Assembly: GCF_947504215.1 (NCBI RefSeq)
Contig: NZ_CANNGO010000007.1
Location: forward strand, 124,001 to 188,000
Source: an uncultured Ruegeria sp.
Lineage (GTDB): Bacteria; Pseudomonadota; Alphaproteobacteria; Rhodobacterales; Rhodobacteraceae
Direction of reading: 5' to 3'
DNA length: 64,000 bases
Made by a program: the position numbers and the translations under genes. Positions 45,513-57,213 of the stretch are shown one piece after another (position 1 is the stretch's first letter; the number at the start of each line of letters is the position of its first letter). The notes under the pieces were generated by a model. It had not been told where the DNA came from, ran no database searches, and worked only from the letters and a program-made list of their open reading frames with translations.

Positions 45513-46844
45513 TTATTGCTGCCAGGTGTAGTAGCCAGCGTCGTCCATAATCGCCTTGCTACGTTCCGCAACACCGTCCAGCGCAGTCTGAATGTCCAGG
45601 TCTTCGGTCAGAACCTGACTGAGCGTTGTACCCAGGTCGGCATTGATTTTACCCCAGACCGGGATGATAGGACGCCAATCGGGATCGGCATGTTTTAGTG
45701 CCTCACCAAAAACTTCAAGATGCGGCTGTTCAGCCAAAACATCAGGATCGCTATGGGTCGAGAAGCGCGAGGGGTTACCGCCGGCAACCGCTATAGCTTT
45801 GTCCGCCTCTTTCGAAGTCAGCCATTGCATCAGCAGGAAGGCGGCATCCTTATTTTGGGCATTTGTCGGAATGCCGATGCCAAACCCACCGGTCTGACTC
45901 CCTCGGCGTGTGCCTTCTGGGTGTGGTGCCCAACCGATTTTGCCTACGACCTTGGATTTCTCCGGGTTATTGACCTGACCAGCAAAGACAGTGGAGTCGA
46001 GGAACATCGCTGAATTGCCCTGCAGAAACGATGCACCCGCCTCGGCAAAGCCGAAAGTCTCCGCGCCCTCGGCACCACACTCAACAATTGTTTTCAACGC
46101 TTCGGCGGCTTTGACCCCCTCTTCGTTGTTCATAATCGGGTTCCAGTTGTCATCGAAAATGCGACCACCCAACGGCGCGAGGTGCAGAAGGTATGCGTGC
46201 GACGCATGATGTCCTGAAGCGGCGCGCGATGCCAGACCACCCATGCCGGGTTCCAGCTCGGGAATTCTACACGCCAATTCCAATAGGTCGTCATAGGTTT
46301 TCGGCACCTCAAGGCCGTGCTTGTCAAAGATATCCTTGCGATATCCCAAGATCGAAGTCTCGGACCCGAAAGGAATGCCGAACAACGATCCGGTAGGTCC
46401 GGGCAGGTATCCCTTAGCGCCACCAGAAACGCCAATGTTACCAACATATCCGTCGATCAGATCCTCTGCGTCGTAGTTCGGGTCTGCCAGCGCGGGATTC
46501 ATGAAATACTTGGCCAGGTTTTCCAGCTGATCCGCATATACGTAATCAGCTTTGGAAAACACCACATAGGCAATCAGATCGTAGTCGCCTTTGTTCTTTG
46601 TCAGTTCCAGCGTCTGTTTTTCACGCATCTTCAGGTATTGAAGTTGGTCGACCTCAACCCGAATGCCGGTTTCTTCGGTGAATTGTGGTAGCACCTGCAT
46701 CACCGCGTCAAAGTGAGGGTGTGCCGGGAAATTCACGACAAGTGTTGAGCCTTCATAGGGCTCATACGGATTGGCGGTTGCCAACCCTGCAGTCAGTGTT
46801 AGGGCCGCGACGCCCGCACCGGTCTGTTTGAGTAAGTTCAGCAT
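45513..46844 (-). CDS. Extracellular sugar-binding protein (CUT1 ABC importer)
   Basis: 443 residues. Signal peptide MLNLLKQTGAGVAALTLTAG with cleavage near ATA-NPYE. Type I-B solute-binding fold with hinge-like segments YDLIAYVVFSKADYVYAD and GIPFGSETSILGYRKDIFDKHG. The sugar is not predictable from sequence. GGAGG lies upstream of the ATG. Second gene of the operon, after the ATPase. Confidence 0.9.
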   Translation of the reverse strand: MLNLLKQTGAGVAALTLTAGLATANPYEPYEGSTLVVNFPAHPHFDAVMQVLPQFTEETGIRVEVDQLQYLKMREKQTLELTKNKGDYDLIAYVVFSKADYVYADQLENLAKYFMNPALADPNYDAEDLIDGYVGNIGVSGGAKGYLPGPTGSLFGIPFGSETSILGYRKDIFDKHGLEVPKTYDDLLELACRIPELEPGMGGLASRAASGHHASHAYLLHLAPLGGRIFDDNWNPIMNNEEGVKAAEALKTIVECGAEGAETFGFAEAGASFLQGNSAMFLDSTVFAGQVNNPEKSKVVGKIGWAPHPEGTRRGSQTGGFGIGIPTNAQNKDAAFLLMQWLTSKEADKAIAVAGGNPSRFSTHSDPDVLAEQPHLEVFGEALKHADPDWRPIIPVWGKINADLGTTLSQVLTEDLDIQTALDGVAERSKAIMDDAGYYTWQQ

Positions 46845-46874
46845 TTGCTCCTCCCATGCTGTTTTGGGCCGCTC

Positions 46875-47963
46875 TTAGAGGGCGACCTCCCTTTCGCGAT
46901 CAAATAGATGAATTGCGTCGGCGTTGACCTCAAACCGAAGGGTCTCACCCAACCCGATGGGCGTATCCGACTTCAGTTCGACCTCGATTTTCTGACCTGC
47001 GCAATCGCAGATCAGTACGGACTGTGCGCCGATGTATTCCGAGACCACGACCTTCAGGTCCAGACTGGCATCCTCGGGGGCGTTAGGATTAAAGCGCAGA
47101 TCAGAAGGTCGAATGCCAAGCGTGACATTGCGCAGGTCGGCTTTCTGTATATTTTGCTGACGCTTCTGAGTTAAGCTGATAGAAAATCCGGCGCCCGTCA
47201 CAAACAGCTCACCACCACGATCTTCAACACTTGCGTCCAGAAAGTTCATCGGTGGCGAACCAAGAAAGCCAGCGACAAACTTGTTAGCCGGATTTTTGTA
47301 CAGTTCTTCCGGTGTGCCGTGTTGCTGAATGTACCCGCCATGCATAACGACGATCCGATCCGCCAGTGTCATGGCTTCGATCTGGTCGTGAGTGACGTAG
47401 ATCATGTTTTTCTGTACCTGCTGACGCATCAGAGCCAACTCGGCACGCATCTGACCACGCAATTTGGCGTCAAGGTTGGACAGTGGCTCGTCAAACAGAA
47501 ACGTACTGCTGTCGCGCGTCAGCGCCCGGCCCATGGCAACTCGCTGACGCTGACCCCCCGATAATTCCGCCGGTTTGCGATGCAGGTAATCGGTTAAGCC
47601 CAGCATCCGGGCGACGTCGCCTACCTTTTTGTTGATCTCAGCTTTGGGGACCTTTTGCAGTCTCAGTGCGAAAGACATGTTTCGCGCCACATCAAGATGC
47701 GGATAGAGCGCATAATCCTGAAACACCATCGCCAGATCGCGAGCCTTGGGTTCAAGATGACTGACCGGGCGATCATCAATGAAAATCTCACCGTCCGATA
47801 CGGTCTCAAGCCCGGCAATCATACGCAATGTCGTCGACTTGCCACATCCAGACGGGCCAACAAACACGGTGAACTCGTTCTCTTCCATCTCGAGGTCGAT
47901 TCCGTGCAGGACTTCAAAGTCCCCGTAACGTTTGACGAGGCCCTCTAATCGTATTCTGGGCAT
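46875..47963 (-). CDS. Sugar ABC transporter ATP-binding protein (UgpC/MalK-like)
   Basis: 362 residues. Walker A GPSGCGKSTTLRMIAG, Q-loop VFQDYALYPH, signature LSGGQRQRVAMGRAL, Walker B FLFDEPLSNLDA, and a His in YVTHDQIEAMTLADRI. A C-terminal OB-fold regulatory domain (residues about 235-362) marks the MalK/UgpC group. First gene of the operon, with two operators 15-55 bp upstream of its ATG. Confidence 0.95.
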   Translation of the reverse strand: MPRIRLEGLVKRYGDFEVLHGIDLEMEENEFTVFVGPSGCGKSTTLRMIAGLETVSDGEIFIDDRPVSHLEPKARDLAMVFQDYALYPHLDVARNMSFALRLQKVPKAEINKKVGDVARMLGLTDYLHRKPAELSGGQRQRVAMGRALTRDSSTFLFDEPLSNLDAKLRGQMRAELALMRQQVQKNMIYVTHDQIEAMTLADRIVVMHGGYIQQHGTPEELYKNPANKFVAGFLGSPPMNFLDASVEDRGGELFVTGAGFSISLTQKRQQNIQKADLRNVTLGIRPSDLRFNPNAPEDASLDLKVVVSEYIGAQSVLICDCAGQKIEVELKSDTPIGLGETLRFEVNADAIHLFDREREVAL

Positions 47964-47977
47964 TATCCCTCCACCCC

Positions 47978-48018
47978 TTGTTACCGGTCACAATAGCATC
48001 TATGTGACCGGTCACATA
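47978..48018. promoter_or_regulatory. Two LacI-family operators in front of the CUT1 importer operon
   Basis: TTGTTACCGGTCACAA (47978-47993, one mismatch from a palindrome) and the perfect 18-bp palindrome TATGTGACCGGTCACATA (48001-48018). They lie between the repressor gene's 3' end and the ATPase start and share the core of the sites at 49131 and 54757. Centre-to-centre spacing is about 24 bp. A TACTAT element overlaps the outer palindrome on the minus strand and may be the -10. Confidence 0.85.
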
Positions 48019-48055
48019 GTAAAATATTACAATTTAAATCAGGAGGTTAATCAGC

Positions 48056-49096
48056 CTAAGGGAATCTGCAGCTTTCGCGAAACTCGATGCGCGGTGTAAG
48101 CGTCACATGACAGGGCGAATCTGTGCGAGTTTCCTCGTCAGCAAGAAGTTGTGAAATAAGCTTCCCGGTTTGCCGCCCAATCTCAGTCGGATCAACAACA
48201 ACGGTGGAAATCGAGGGGGAGCTGAACCTCGAGACCTCAAAGTTACCGAAACCGACAACAGAGATTTCGTCTGGAACGGCCTTGCCGATTTGCAAAAGAC
48301 GACTCTGAACGCCAAAGGCCGCCATGTCTGACACGCAAAACACGCAATCGACATTGGGATACCTGTCCAGAATGTGATCGACGGCGGCGGCACCATTCTC
48401 GATGGTCAGCGGTGGAGTGCCCAGCATGATCTGCGCCTTGGCATCTAGCCCGGCGCTGCTCATAGCCTGCTCAAAACCTTCACGCCGCGCCGCGCCTCGG
48501 GTCCAATCATCCTGACCTTCACCAAGAAAAACGATGTTCTTAAAGCCACGTTCGATCAACGCCTGTGTCATGTCATAAGCAGCTTTTGAATTCGAGAACC
48601 CAACCGTATGCGCAATTGGGTTTTGCGGTTTCTCCCAAATCTCAACGATGGGCACGGATACGTCAGCCAACAGGTCAAGAGTGCGCTGTGTGTGACCGTC
48701 ATAAGATAAGACTATAGCCTCTGGACGGCGGCGCAGCATGGTTTCCACGAGCTGTTCTTCCCGCTCGGCAGAATAGTCCGTGTGTCCAAGCAGCAATTGC
48801 AGCCCAACTTTTTCCAGCTCTTCGGTCAAGCTTTGGACGGTCAACGCAAAGTGTAAATTGTTCAGCGAGGGCAAAAGCACTGCGACAAAGCCGGACTTCT
48901 TGGTCGTCAAAGAACCTGCCATTTGGTCTGGGACATAGTTCATCTGCTTGACGACTTGCAGGATGTGGTCGCGTGTTTCCTTGGAAATTGGGCTGTTTTT
49001 CTTCAGCGCGCGGCTGACAGTCATCCGCGATACACCTGCCGCTTTTGCAACGTCTCGCATCGTGACATGTGTGCGACCGGGATTCTTGTTCGTCAT
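48056..49096 (-). CDS. LacI-family transcriptional repressor (first regulator)
   Basis: 346 residues. N-terminal HTH TMRDVAKAAGVSRMTVSRAL plus hinge (VPDQMAGSLTTKKSGFVAVLLPS), then a periplasmic-binding-like effector domain with DCVFCVSDMAAFGVQ and SVVGFGNFEVSRF. It resembles gluconate-type GntR repressors. The four palindromes around it (47978, 48001, 49131, 54757) make a coherent local regulon: importer operon, its own gene and the catabolic operon. Effector unknown, probably a pathway sugar acid. Confidence 0.93.
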   Translation of the reverse strand: MTNKNPGRTHVTMRDVAKAAGVSRMTVSRALKKNSPISKETRDHILQVVKQMNYVPDQMAGSLTTKKSGFVAVLLPSLNNLHFALTVQSLTEELEKVGLQLLLGHTDYSAEREEQLVETMLRRRPEAIVLSYDGHTQRTLDLLADVSVPIVEIWEKPQNPIAHTVGFSNSKAAYDMTQALIERGFKNIVFLGEGQDDWTRGAARREGFEQAMSSAGLDAKAQIMLGTPPLTIENGAAAVDHILDRYPNVDCVFCVSDMAAFGVQSRLLQIGKAVPDEISVVGFGNFEVSRFSSPSISTVVVDPTEIGRQTGKLISQLLADEETRTDSPCHVTLTPRIEFRESCRFP

Positions 49097-49130
49097 GCAA
49101 CCACCACCTTTGGGCAGAAACTAGACCACC

Positions 49131-49146
49131 TTGTTCCCGGTCACAA
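49131..49146. promoter_or_regulatory. LacI-family operator before the first regulator's own gene
   Basis: TTGTTCCCGGTCACAA, same core as the sites at 47978, 48001 and 54757 with one mismatch, 35 bp before the repressor ATG. It implies autoregulation. Confidence 0.75.
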
Positions 49147-49156
49147 TCTCAGAACT

Positions 49157-50659
49157 TCAGCCCTGCAACTCGTTGGGTAATAGAGCCGCTGGCATGTTCT
49201 GATAGCTTACTGGCCGCAACCAGCGCGCGATGCCCAAAGTGCCGACCGAGGTCGCGCGGACATCGGTGCTGGCCGGGTACGGCCCGCCATGCATCATGGA
49301 CGAACACACTTCGACACCTGTCGGGAAACCGTTGGCCAGCAAACGGCCCGCCTTCTCTTCTAGCACCGGCATCAATTCACGGGCCAACGCTTCATCAGCT
49401 TCATCCATGTGCAAGGTCAGGGTCAGTTGTCCCTCCAGGCACTCGGCAAGCGCCCGCATTTCATCAGGGGTCTCGCACCGGACGATAATGCCCGCTGCGC
49501 CAAATACCTCGTGTTGCAGCTTAGGGTTTGCCATCCACTCCTTGGCGTTGACCTTGAACAAGGCAGGAACAGCCGAGCGACTGTCAGTTACAGCGCCGCA
49601 AGAGGTGACCTCGACCATAAGCTCGCGAAATTCACGGACACCCTTTTCATAAGCATCGTGAATGCCGTCTGTCAGCATCTTCTGCTCGGCGGTTTCGTTC
49701 AGCGCGTTGACACAAGCCGATTCCAGAGCATCTGCATCTGATCCCTTTAGCATGACCGCTACACCTGGATTGGTGCAGAATTGCCCTGCCCCCATCGTCA
49801 GCGACGCCGCCCAGCCCGCGCCAATCTCTGCTGCGCGTGCGGCCATCGCCTCGGGCAGGCAGAACATCGGATTGACCGAACCCAGCTCGCCATAAAACGG
49901 GATGGGCTGGGCTCGGGCATGGCACAGATCATAAAGTGCCCGTCCCCCGGCCAAGGATCCGGTAAAGCCGACCGCCCGGATTTCAGGATGCTGAACAAGT
50001 GCCGAACCAACTTCACGGCCAGAGCCTTGAACGATTTGAAACGTGCCCGCAGGCATATCACATAGTTCGCCCGCCTTCGCGATAGCTTGCGCCACCAGTT
50101 CGGCGGTGCCAGCATGTGCGCTGTGACCCTTGACGATAACGGGACAACCAGCGGCCAGTGCCGATGCGGTGTCGCCACCTGCTGTCGAAAAGGCGAGCGG
50201 AAAATTCGACGCACCAAACACGGCCACGGGGCCGATTGCTTTGTGCGTCAGGCGCAGATCAGGACGGGGGAGTGGCGTCCGATCAGGAAGTGCGCCGTCT
50301 TTGCGGATATCAAGATATCCTGTCTCTTCAATCAGATCGGCAAACATACGCAACTGGCCCGTCGTACGGCCGCGCTCGCCGATGAGCCGCGCCTCGGGCA
50401 GGCCGGTTTCTGCCATACCGGTCTCGGTGATCTCATCGCCGAGAGCTTCCATTTGATCCGCTATTGCGCGCAGGAATGTGGCACGTTCGGTACGTGATTT
50501 TCCGGAATAGGCACGAAAGTCACGGCGGGCGGCCTGGCAAGCTTCGTCGACCTGCGCTGCGGTCGCCTGTGCAAAGCTTTGCCCGCCCAGATCATCAGAC
50601 GCGCGCAGATTGTCGGACCCGACCCATGTGCCGTCGATCAGGTTTTTTCCAAGGATCAT
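49157..50659 (-). CDS. 2-oxoglutarate semialdehyde dehydrogenase (aldehyde dehydrogenase, NADP+-type)
   Basis: 500 residues. Catalytic Cys295 in GAGQFCTNPG, Glu258 in FYGELGSVNP, Asn152 in GASNFPLAFS and VIVKGHSAHAGT for the cofactor. The GKNLIDGTWVGSD opening and the overall pattern match the KGSADH group that oxidises 2-oxoglutarate semialdehyde to 2-oxoglutarate. This is the last step of the non-phosphorylating pentose, hexarate and hydroxyproline pathways. Last gene of a five-gene operon; 1 bp after the dehydratase gene. Confidence 0.88.
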   Translation of the reverse strand: MILGKNLIDGTWVGSDNLRASDDLGGQSFAQATAAQVDEACQAARRDFRAYSGKSRTERATFLRAIADQMEALGDEITETGMAETGLPEARLIGERGRTTGQLRMFADLIEETGYLDIRKDGALPDRTPLPRPDLRLTHKAIGPVAVFGASNFPLAFSTAGGDTASALAAGCPVIVKGHSAHAGTAELVAQAIAKAGELCDMPAGTFQIVQGSGREVGSALVQHPEIRAVGFTGSLAGGRALYDLCHARAQPIPFYGELGSVNPMFCLPEAMAARAAEIGAGWAASLTMGAGQFCTNPGVAVMLKGSDADALESACVNALNETAEQKMLTDGIHDAYEKGVREFRELMVEVTSCGAVTDSRSAVPALFKVNAKEWMANPKLQHEVFGAAGIIVRCETPDEMRALAECLEGQLTLTLHMDEADEALARELMPVLEEKAGRLLANGFPTGVEVCSSMMHGGPYPASTDVRATSVGTLGIARWLRPVSYQNMPAALLPNELQG

Positions 50660-50660
50660 C

Positions 50661-51569
50661 TTATTTTCCCCATTTCAGGACCAGTGGGTCCAGCGGTTTC
50701 AGAAGGTCTATCAGCCGGTCACGAATGGCCGGTTGCAACGGATCAATCGGGTGGCGACAAAATTCGGATCGGATCACGCCACCTTCGACCATCGCGGCCT
50801 TGCAGGACTGCCAACCGCATTGCCGGTTTTCGTGGTTGATCACCATCGCCACGCGCCCATATGCGTCAGTCGCCTCATTAATGCGGCCAGCGTGGTGATG
50901 GATAATCACGGGTTTGATCTGATCAACGATCATTCCGGATGTCATGGAACCGGTTGCACCGGCATCCAGATCAGCCAGCAAAGTGATGCCCTCTTCGCCG
51001 TCAAACGGCGCTTCAATTACATCACCACCTGAGGCAATCAATGCCCGTAGCTTATTGGCCGCGCGAGGACACTCGATCTTGAACAGCTTCACCATGTCAA
51101 TTTCCTGAGCCATCTGCACCAACAACGACACGGGTAGATCAACACCTGAGAGCGGCGCATCCTGTACCATAATTGGGATACCGACTTCACCCACAGCCGC
51201 GAACTGATCAAAGGTCTGCTGCGCGTTCCCTTTCAAAAGCGCCCCGTGATAAGGCGGCATCATCATGACAATGTCCGCGCCAAGGTCTTTCGCAAACTTA
51301 GCGCGTTCGACAGCGATCTGCGTGGCAAAATGACTGATCGTCACAATCATCGGCACGCGCCCGGCGACATGTTCCAAGCTTAGCCGGGTTAAGGTTGCAC
51401 GTTCTTCGTCTGAGATCAGAAACTGTTCCGAAAAATTCGCCAAAACACAGATCCCGTCTGCGCCCTGATCGATCAGGCAATCCAAAACACGCTTCATCCC
51501 ATCAAGATCAAGTGTACCGTCATCATTGAACGGCGTTGGAGCGACGGGCCAGATGCCAGTGTATGTCAT
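50661..51569 (-). CDS. DHDPS-family enzyme, L-2-keto-3-deoxyarabonate dehydratase-like
   Basis: 302 residues, class I aldolase barrel. Schiff-base Lys164 in LFKIECPRAANKL and Tyr107 in MMMPPYHGA. Segments ADGICVLANFSEQF, FDGEEGITLLADL and INHENRQ closely resemble, from memory, the Azospirillum L-2-keto-3-deoxyarabonate dehydratase that makes 2-oxoglutarate semialdehyde. It differs from 5-keto-4-deoxyglucarate dehydratases and dihydrodipicolinate synthase in these signatures. Being next to the semialdehyde dehydrogenase supports the assignment. Three bases after the enolase-superfamily gene. Confidence 0.8.
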   Translation of the reverse strand: MTYTGIWPVAPTPFNDDGTLDLDGMKRVLDCLIDQGADGICVLANFSEQFLISDEERATLTRLSLEHVAGRVPMIVTISHFATQIAVERAKFAKDLGADIVMMMPPYHGALLKGNAQQTFDQFAAVGEVGIPIMVQDAPLSGVDLPVSLLVQMAQEIDMVKLFKIECPRAANKLRALIASGGDVIEAPFDGEEGITLLADLDAGATGSMTSGMIVDQIKPVIIHHHAGRINEATDAYGRVAMVINHENRQCGWQSCKAAMVEGGVIRSEFCRHPIDPLQPAIRDRLIDLLKPLDPLVLKWGK

Positions 51570-51572
51570 GGG

Positions 51573-53759
<2,187 letters not shown>

Positions 53760-53763
<4 letters not shown>

Positions 53764-54722
53764 GCCACACCCTCCCAGTATTTTGAAAATCCGTCGGGCA
53801 GGATGACCATCACGTCTGGCTCCTTGCCCGTGTCAAAGGTCTGCACCACCTCGAATGTATCAAGGTTGAACCGCTGCACCTGCTCGCAATCAATCGCGAT
53901 ATAGGCGAAGGCGGCCTCGTTATCGATACACAGGGCCAGCGGATTCGCCGGCGTTTTCTGTTCGTGCAGCATCTCACCCGTCGCTTCGTCAAAAACGGAA
54001 AACGAGCCGCCAAAATGGTTCATCGTCACAAGGCGATTGCGCTTTTCGTCATAGTAAATTCGGCAGGGGTCATCCGGTGTTGGGAACGTACGCTCGACTT
54101 CCAGCGTTTCGGTGTTGATGACGGCTACGGTGTTGGAAATCCGTTGCGAGGTATAAAGCGTGTGTGCTTCTTCCCGCAGACATCTCCCCTCAGGTTTCTG
54201 CCCGGTCTTGATTGAGATCGGCGATACTGACACATCGTAGGGGTTGAAAACAGTCACATCGCCAGAGGTCAAATTCATGGAATAAGCCGTGTGCCCATCT
54301 TTGGTGAGGGCAAACAGATGACACTTGGTGCCGCCCGTCGGCGTGACATGATCCCATCCCTGATCGAAGGCGCGCGGGTTTTCCTTGACTAACAGATGAC
54401 CTGTCCATTCCGACAGCACGTATAACCGCCCCTGCCCGTCCAGTCCGATCCCATGTGGGCGGGCATGTTCGCCCAAATCGTAGCTGTGCACGATTTCCTG
54501 TTTGCGGATATCAATCACGATGACCGACCGACCCTCGGTACCCTCGATACCGGAATTCTGCACCCCGTAGTGACCGACATAAGCGTACTGGTAATCATCG
54601 TCGACCACGAACTCATGGGGGAAATGTGGCAGGTCCAAACGACCCTGACGGGCACCCGTTTGAATGTCATACCAGCTTACGCAATGGCTGCACTTTTCAA
54701 TCAGCATCATGGATTGCGCCAT
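53760..54722 (-). CDS. Beta-propeller protein of unknown function (YncE-like)
   Basis: 320 residues, no signal peptide. Repeated blade patterns such as GRSVIVIDIRKQEIVHSY, GTKCHLFALTKDGHTAYSM and NTVAVINTETLEVERTFPTP indicate a seven-bladed-like propeller. An N-terminal EKCSHCVSWYD and an ARPHGIGLDGQGRLYVLSE segment resemble sugar-lactonase propellers, so a second lactonase or an epimerase role is conceivable, but I cannot assign a reaction. First gene of the catabolic operon; operator 35 bp upstream. Confidence 0.65.
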
Positions 54723-54756
54723 TTTGAACCCCTTTCCGAGTCATCAAATCTAATCT

Positions 54757-54772
54757 ATGTGACCGGTCACAT
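54757..54772. promoter_or_regulatory. LacI-family operator before the catabolic operon
   Basis: Perfect palindrome ATGTGACCGGTCACAT, 35 bp before the propeller gene start. It matches the palindrome at 48001-48018, 6.7 kb away, over the 16 central bases, linking this operon to the first LacI regulator. Confidence 0.88.
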
Positions 54773-54815
54773 CGTTATGTGTCGCGCCGTGCATCGTCAA
54801 TCCCAAATTCAGTTT

Positions 54816-54835
54816 GGGCGGGGATGTCCCCGCCC
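54816..54835 (-). terminator. Stem-loop terminator after the second ABC importer set
   Basis: GGGCGGGG / CCCCGCCC stem with loop ATGT, 10 bp past the stop of the binding-protein gene at 54845. The U-run after it is poor, so it may act as a 3' stabiliser as much as a terminator. Confidence 0.6.
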
Positions 54836-54844
54836 AGCCCGAGG

Positions 54845-55990
54845 TCAACGCTCCAGAGCGCCGACACCTGAGAACCGAAACGCTTCCTGTTCCAGCGCAT
54901 CCAATTCGTCTGGGTTCATCTGGTCATGCGCGACCGTGATCCGGCCCAGAAAAACAAAAGGCAGCTCGTCCTGACGGCCTTCCATATGCGCCTTGATGGC
55001 CTCAGCCGTGGCGGCACCAACATCGTCGCCCATGCGCATCGGGGTTGCATCCAGTTCGCCGCGACGGATGGCGTCCAGCTCAAGACCTGTACCGCCCCAA
55101 CCGGTCGAGAAGACTTCTTTCTCTTTGCCAGCTGCAACCTGTGCCTCGACCGAACCCATCGCCATCGCCGTGTTTGCGTTGTGGATGATCGTGGCCTCAG
55201 GATACGCCTGCAGGATCAGGCTAGTGCCCTCAAAACCACCTTCGCGCTGGTACTCACCATAGTGTTCATAAACGGTAGTCCAGTTGCCCTTGTCCTCAAC
55301 ACAGGCCTTGAAATCGCCCGAGCGCTGATCGTCAGTGATCCCCGGAATACCCCGGTTCATCGCCATGGTCACGTCCTTGCCCAAGCGTTCCAGCATGTAG
55401 TCGCACATGGTCAGCGCACCCGCGGCCGAGCTGAAATCGAACCATGCATCCGGCTGGTTTTCCAGATCCTTGGGCGGCGTGTGAAAGGCCCAGACGAAGG
55501 TGGCAAAGCCGTCGCTAGCCGACATCTTGTCGATGTTGTCTGCCTGAATGGCCAATTCCGATGGGCCAAAAATGACGAAATCATATAGATCCGCATCTTG
55601 AACCACCTGATTGGCATAAGTTGACTGCAGGCTGTGTTCGATCTGACGGCTGGCAAATTCTGTGGTCTCGTATGCGATCCCCAACTCGTCCAGGCGTTTG
55701 ATCATCGCCAGATAGTTGCGCGCCCAGAAATCTGACGTATCCGCCGAAGGGTAGATCAAGGCGATCTGCAACGGCCCGTCCTGCGTGCCTGAATACTTTA
55801 CTGCTTCAGCCCCGGTCGTGGCTTGCAGCGCTTCCAGCTTGCCGTCGGCATTTACCTCGCCCGGAACCCAGTAGTCCCGATCTGCGATACCGGGCAGCTC
55901 TTTCAATGGCAGGTTGCCTTCCGCCAAGGCAGCAGCAGCACACAGGCAAAATGCGCTTGTCGTCAGTAAGGCTTTGTTCAATTGTTTCAC
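54845..55990 (-). CDS. Sugar ABC transporter periplasmic binding protein (second set)
   Basis: 381 residues from GTG 55990 with GGGAGGA upstream. Signal peptide with cleavage near AAALA-EGN. Type I LacI-like periplasmic-binding fold: LQIALIYPSADTSDFWARNY opens it, DFVIFGPSELAIQ follows and VFLGRITVAHDQM is near the end. It is longer and more divergent than ribose-type binding proteins; substrate unknown. Last gene of the six-gene importer operon. Confidence 0.85.
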   Translation of the reverse strand: MKQLNKALLTTSAFCLCAAAALAEGNLPLKELPGIADRDYWVPGEVNADGKLEALQATTGAEAVKYSGTQDGPLQIALIYPSADTSDFWARNYLAMIKRLDELGIAYETTEFASRQIEHSLQSTYANQVVQDADLYDFVIFGPSELAIQADNIDKMSASDGFATFVWAFHTPPKDLENQPDAWFDFSSAAGALTMCDYMLERLGKDVTMAMNRGIPGITDDQRSGDFKACVEDKGNWTTVYEHYGEYQREGGFEGTSLILQAYPEATIIHNANTAMAMGSVEAQVAAGKEKEVFSTGWGGTGLELDAIRRGELDATPMRMGDDVGAATAEAIKAHMEGRQDELPFVFLGRITVAHDQMNPDELDALEQEAFRFSGVGALER

Positions 55991-56030
55991 GGTAAGTCCT
56001 CCCTTTCGCGAACATTGTGGGGTCTTGCAG

Positions 56031-56060
56031 GTGCGTCGGGACTCCTACCTCCCGGCGCAC
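56031..56060 (-). other. Intercistronic stem-loop before the second binding-protein gene
   Basis: GTGCGTCGGGA and TCCCGGCGCAC form an 11-bp stem (one G-U) around an 8-nt loop between the permease stop (56075) and the binding-protein start (55990). It could set relative expression. Confidence 0.5.
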
Positions 56061-56074
56061 CACTTTTGTCTGCC

Positions 56075-57202
56075 TTAGCCGCTTGGCGCAGGCTCGGTTG
56101 CCAGGCCCGCCCCAAGGGCCAGCAACAGGATCAGTGCACCGATCAGCGCAGCCGAGAACCGCAGCAATTTCCGCGCCTCTTTGCTGCGCAGTGCGGCCAT
56201 CAAGCCATGTGCACCGTCCCGGTCTTTCTTTTGCATCCACGTGTACAGAGCGACCGAGCTGACGATGACCACACCCGAAGCGACGGATTGCCAGAAGAAC
56301 TCGATCCGCAGCGTTACCAATGCGTTGATCATCATCGACAGCAGAAGCACACCGGCTAGCGAACCCAGCATCGACGCCCGTCCGCCGAACAGAGAGGTGC
56401 CGCCCACAACAACCGCTGCGATGACGTGTAGGTTGAAATACGGCGCTGAAGTTGCCTGGATGGCGTTCAGTTTTCCGGTCAGCATCACACCCGCCATCGC
56501 CGCCGCCGCACCCATCAGCACATAGGCGTAGATTTTGTGGCGATCGACCGCGACACCAGTCATTTCACTGGCTTCGGGGTTTGAACCAATGGCGATGGTG
56601 TAACGCCCGAAATAGGTGCGGGTCAAAACCACATAGCCGACAGCCATGGTGAGTAAGCCCAAAATCACCGGGATCGGGATAAATCCGGGGATTTGCCCAC
56701 GCCCAATGTCCGTAATCAAGTCGGGGAACCGAGCAAGCACCAGACCTTTTGCGATGACGAGCGCGAGGCCACGATACACTAGGTCCATAGCCAAGGTGCC
56801 GATCAGGTCCGGTACCTTGAACCGAGTAATCACTAGGCCGTTGATCAGACCCATGATCGCCCCCATGACGATAGCTAATGGCACTGCCACCCACGCGGGA
56901 AAGCCGTACTGCTTGATCAAAAAGGCCATAAGAATGGCTGAGAACGCTGCAATGGATCCAATCGACAGATCAATCCCGCGCTGGGTTATAACAAAGGTCA
57001 TCGCCATAGCCATTGGCATATACAGCGCCGCGTCCAGTAGGATCAGGTTCAGGTTTGTGGCGCGGAAATACCGTGCAGGTTCGGCGATACCCATGAAGAT
57101 AAGGATTGCCAGGATCATCACCATTGGACCGATGAAGGCCAGATACGGCTCAAGCCGGTCCATGATGGTTTTATGTTCGGGGGTGGTGGTGGTCGCGGAC
57201 AT
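56075..57202 (-). CDS. Sugar ABC transporter permease (CUT2, RbsC/FrcC-like; second set)
   Basis: 375 residues from ATG 57202 with AAGGAG six bases upstream; the in-frame GTG at 57217 overlaps that sequence and is less likely. About ten helices; segments RGIDLSIGSIAAFSAI and NPEASEMTGVAVDRHKIYAY are typical of ribose-type permeases. The C-terminus is a long hydrophilic tail, partly hydrophobic, not usual for RbsC. Paired with the ATPase at 57214. Confidence 0.88.
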   Translation of the reverse strand: MSATTTTPEHKTIMDRLEPYLAFIGPMVMILAILIFMGIAEPARYFRATNLNLILLDAALYMPMAMAMTFVITQRGIDLSIGSIAAFSAILMAFLIKQYGFPAWVAVPLAIVMGAIMGLINGLVITRFKVPDLIGTLAMDLVYRGLALVIAKGLVLARFPDLITDIGRGQIPGFIPIPVILGLLTMAVGYVVLTRTYFGRYTIAIGSNPEASEMTGVAVDRHKIYAYVLMGAAAAMAGVMLTGKLNAIQATSAPYFNLHVIAAVVVGGTSLFGGRASMLGSLAGVLLLSMMINALVTLRIEFFWQSVASGVVIVSSVALYTWMQKKDRDGAHGLMAALRSKEARKLLRFSAALIGALILLLALGAGLATEPAPSG

Positions 57203-57213
57203 CTTGCTCTCCT

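Noticed and set aside
50661..51569. Dihydrodipicolinate synthase (lysine pathway)
   Set aside because: Active-site surroundings (PPYHGA, LFKIECPRAANKL, INHENRQ) and the operon point to the keto-deoxy-acid dehydratase group.
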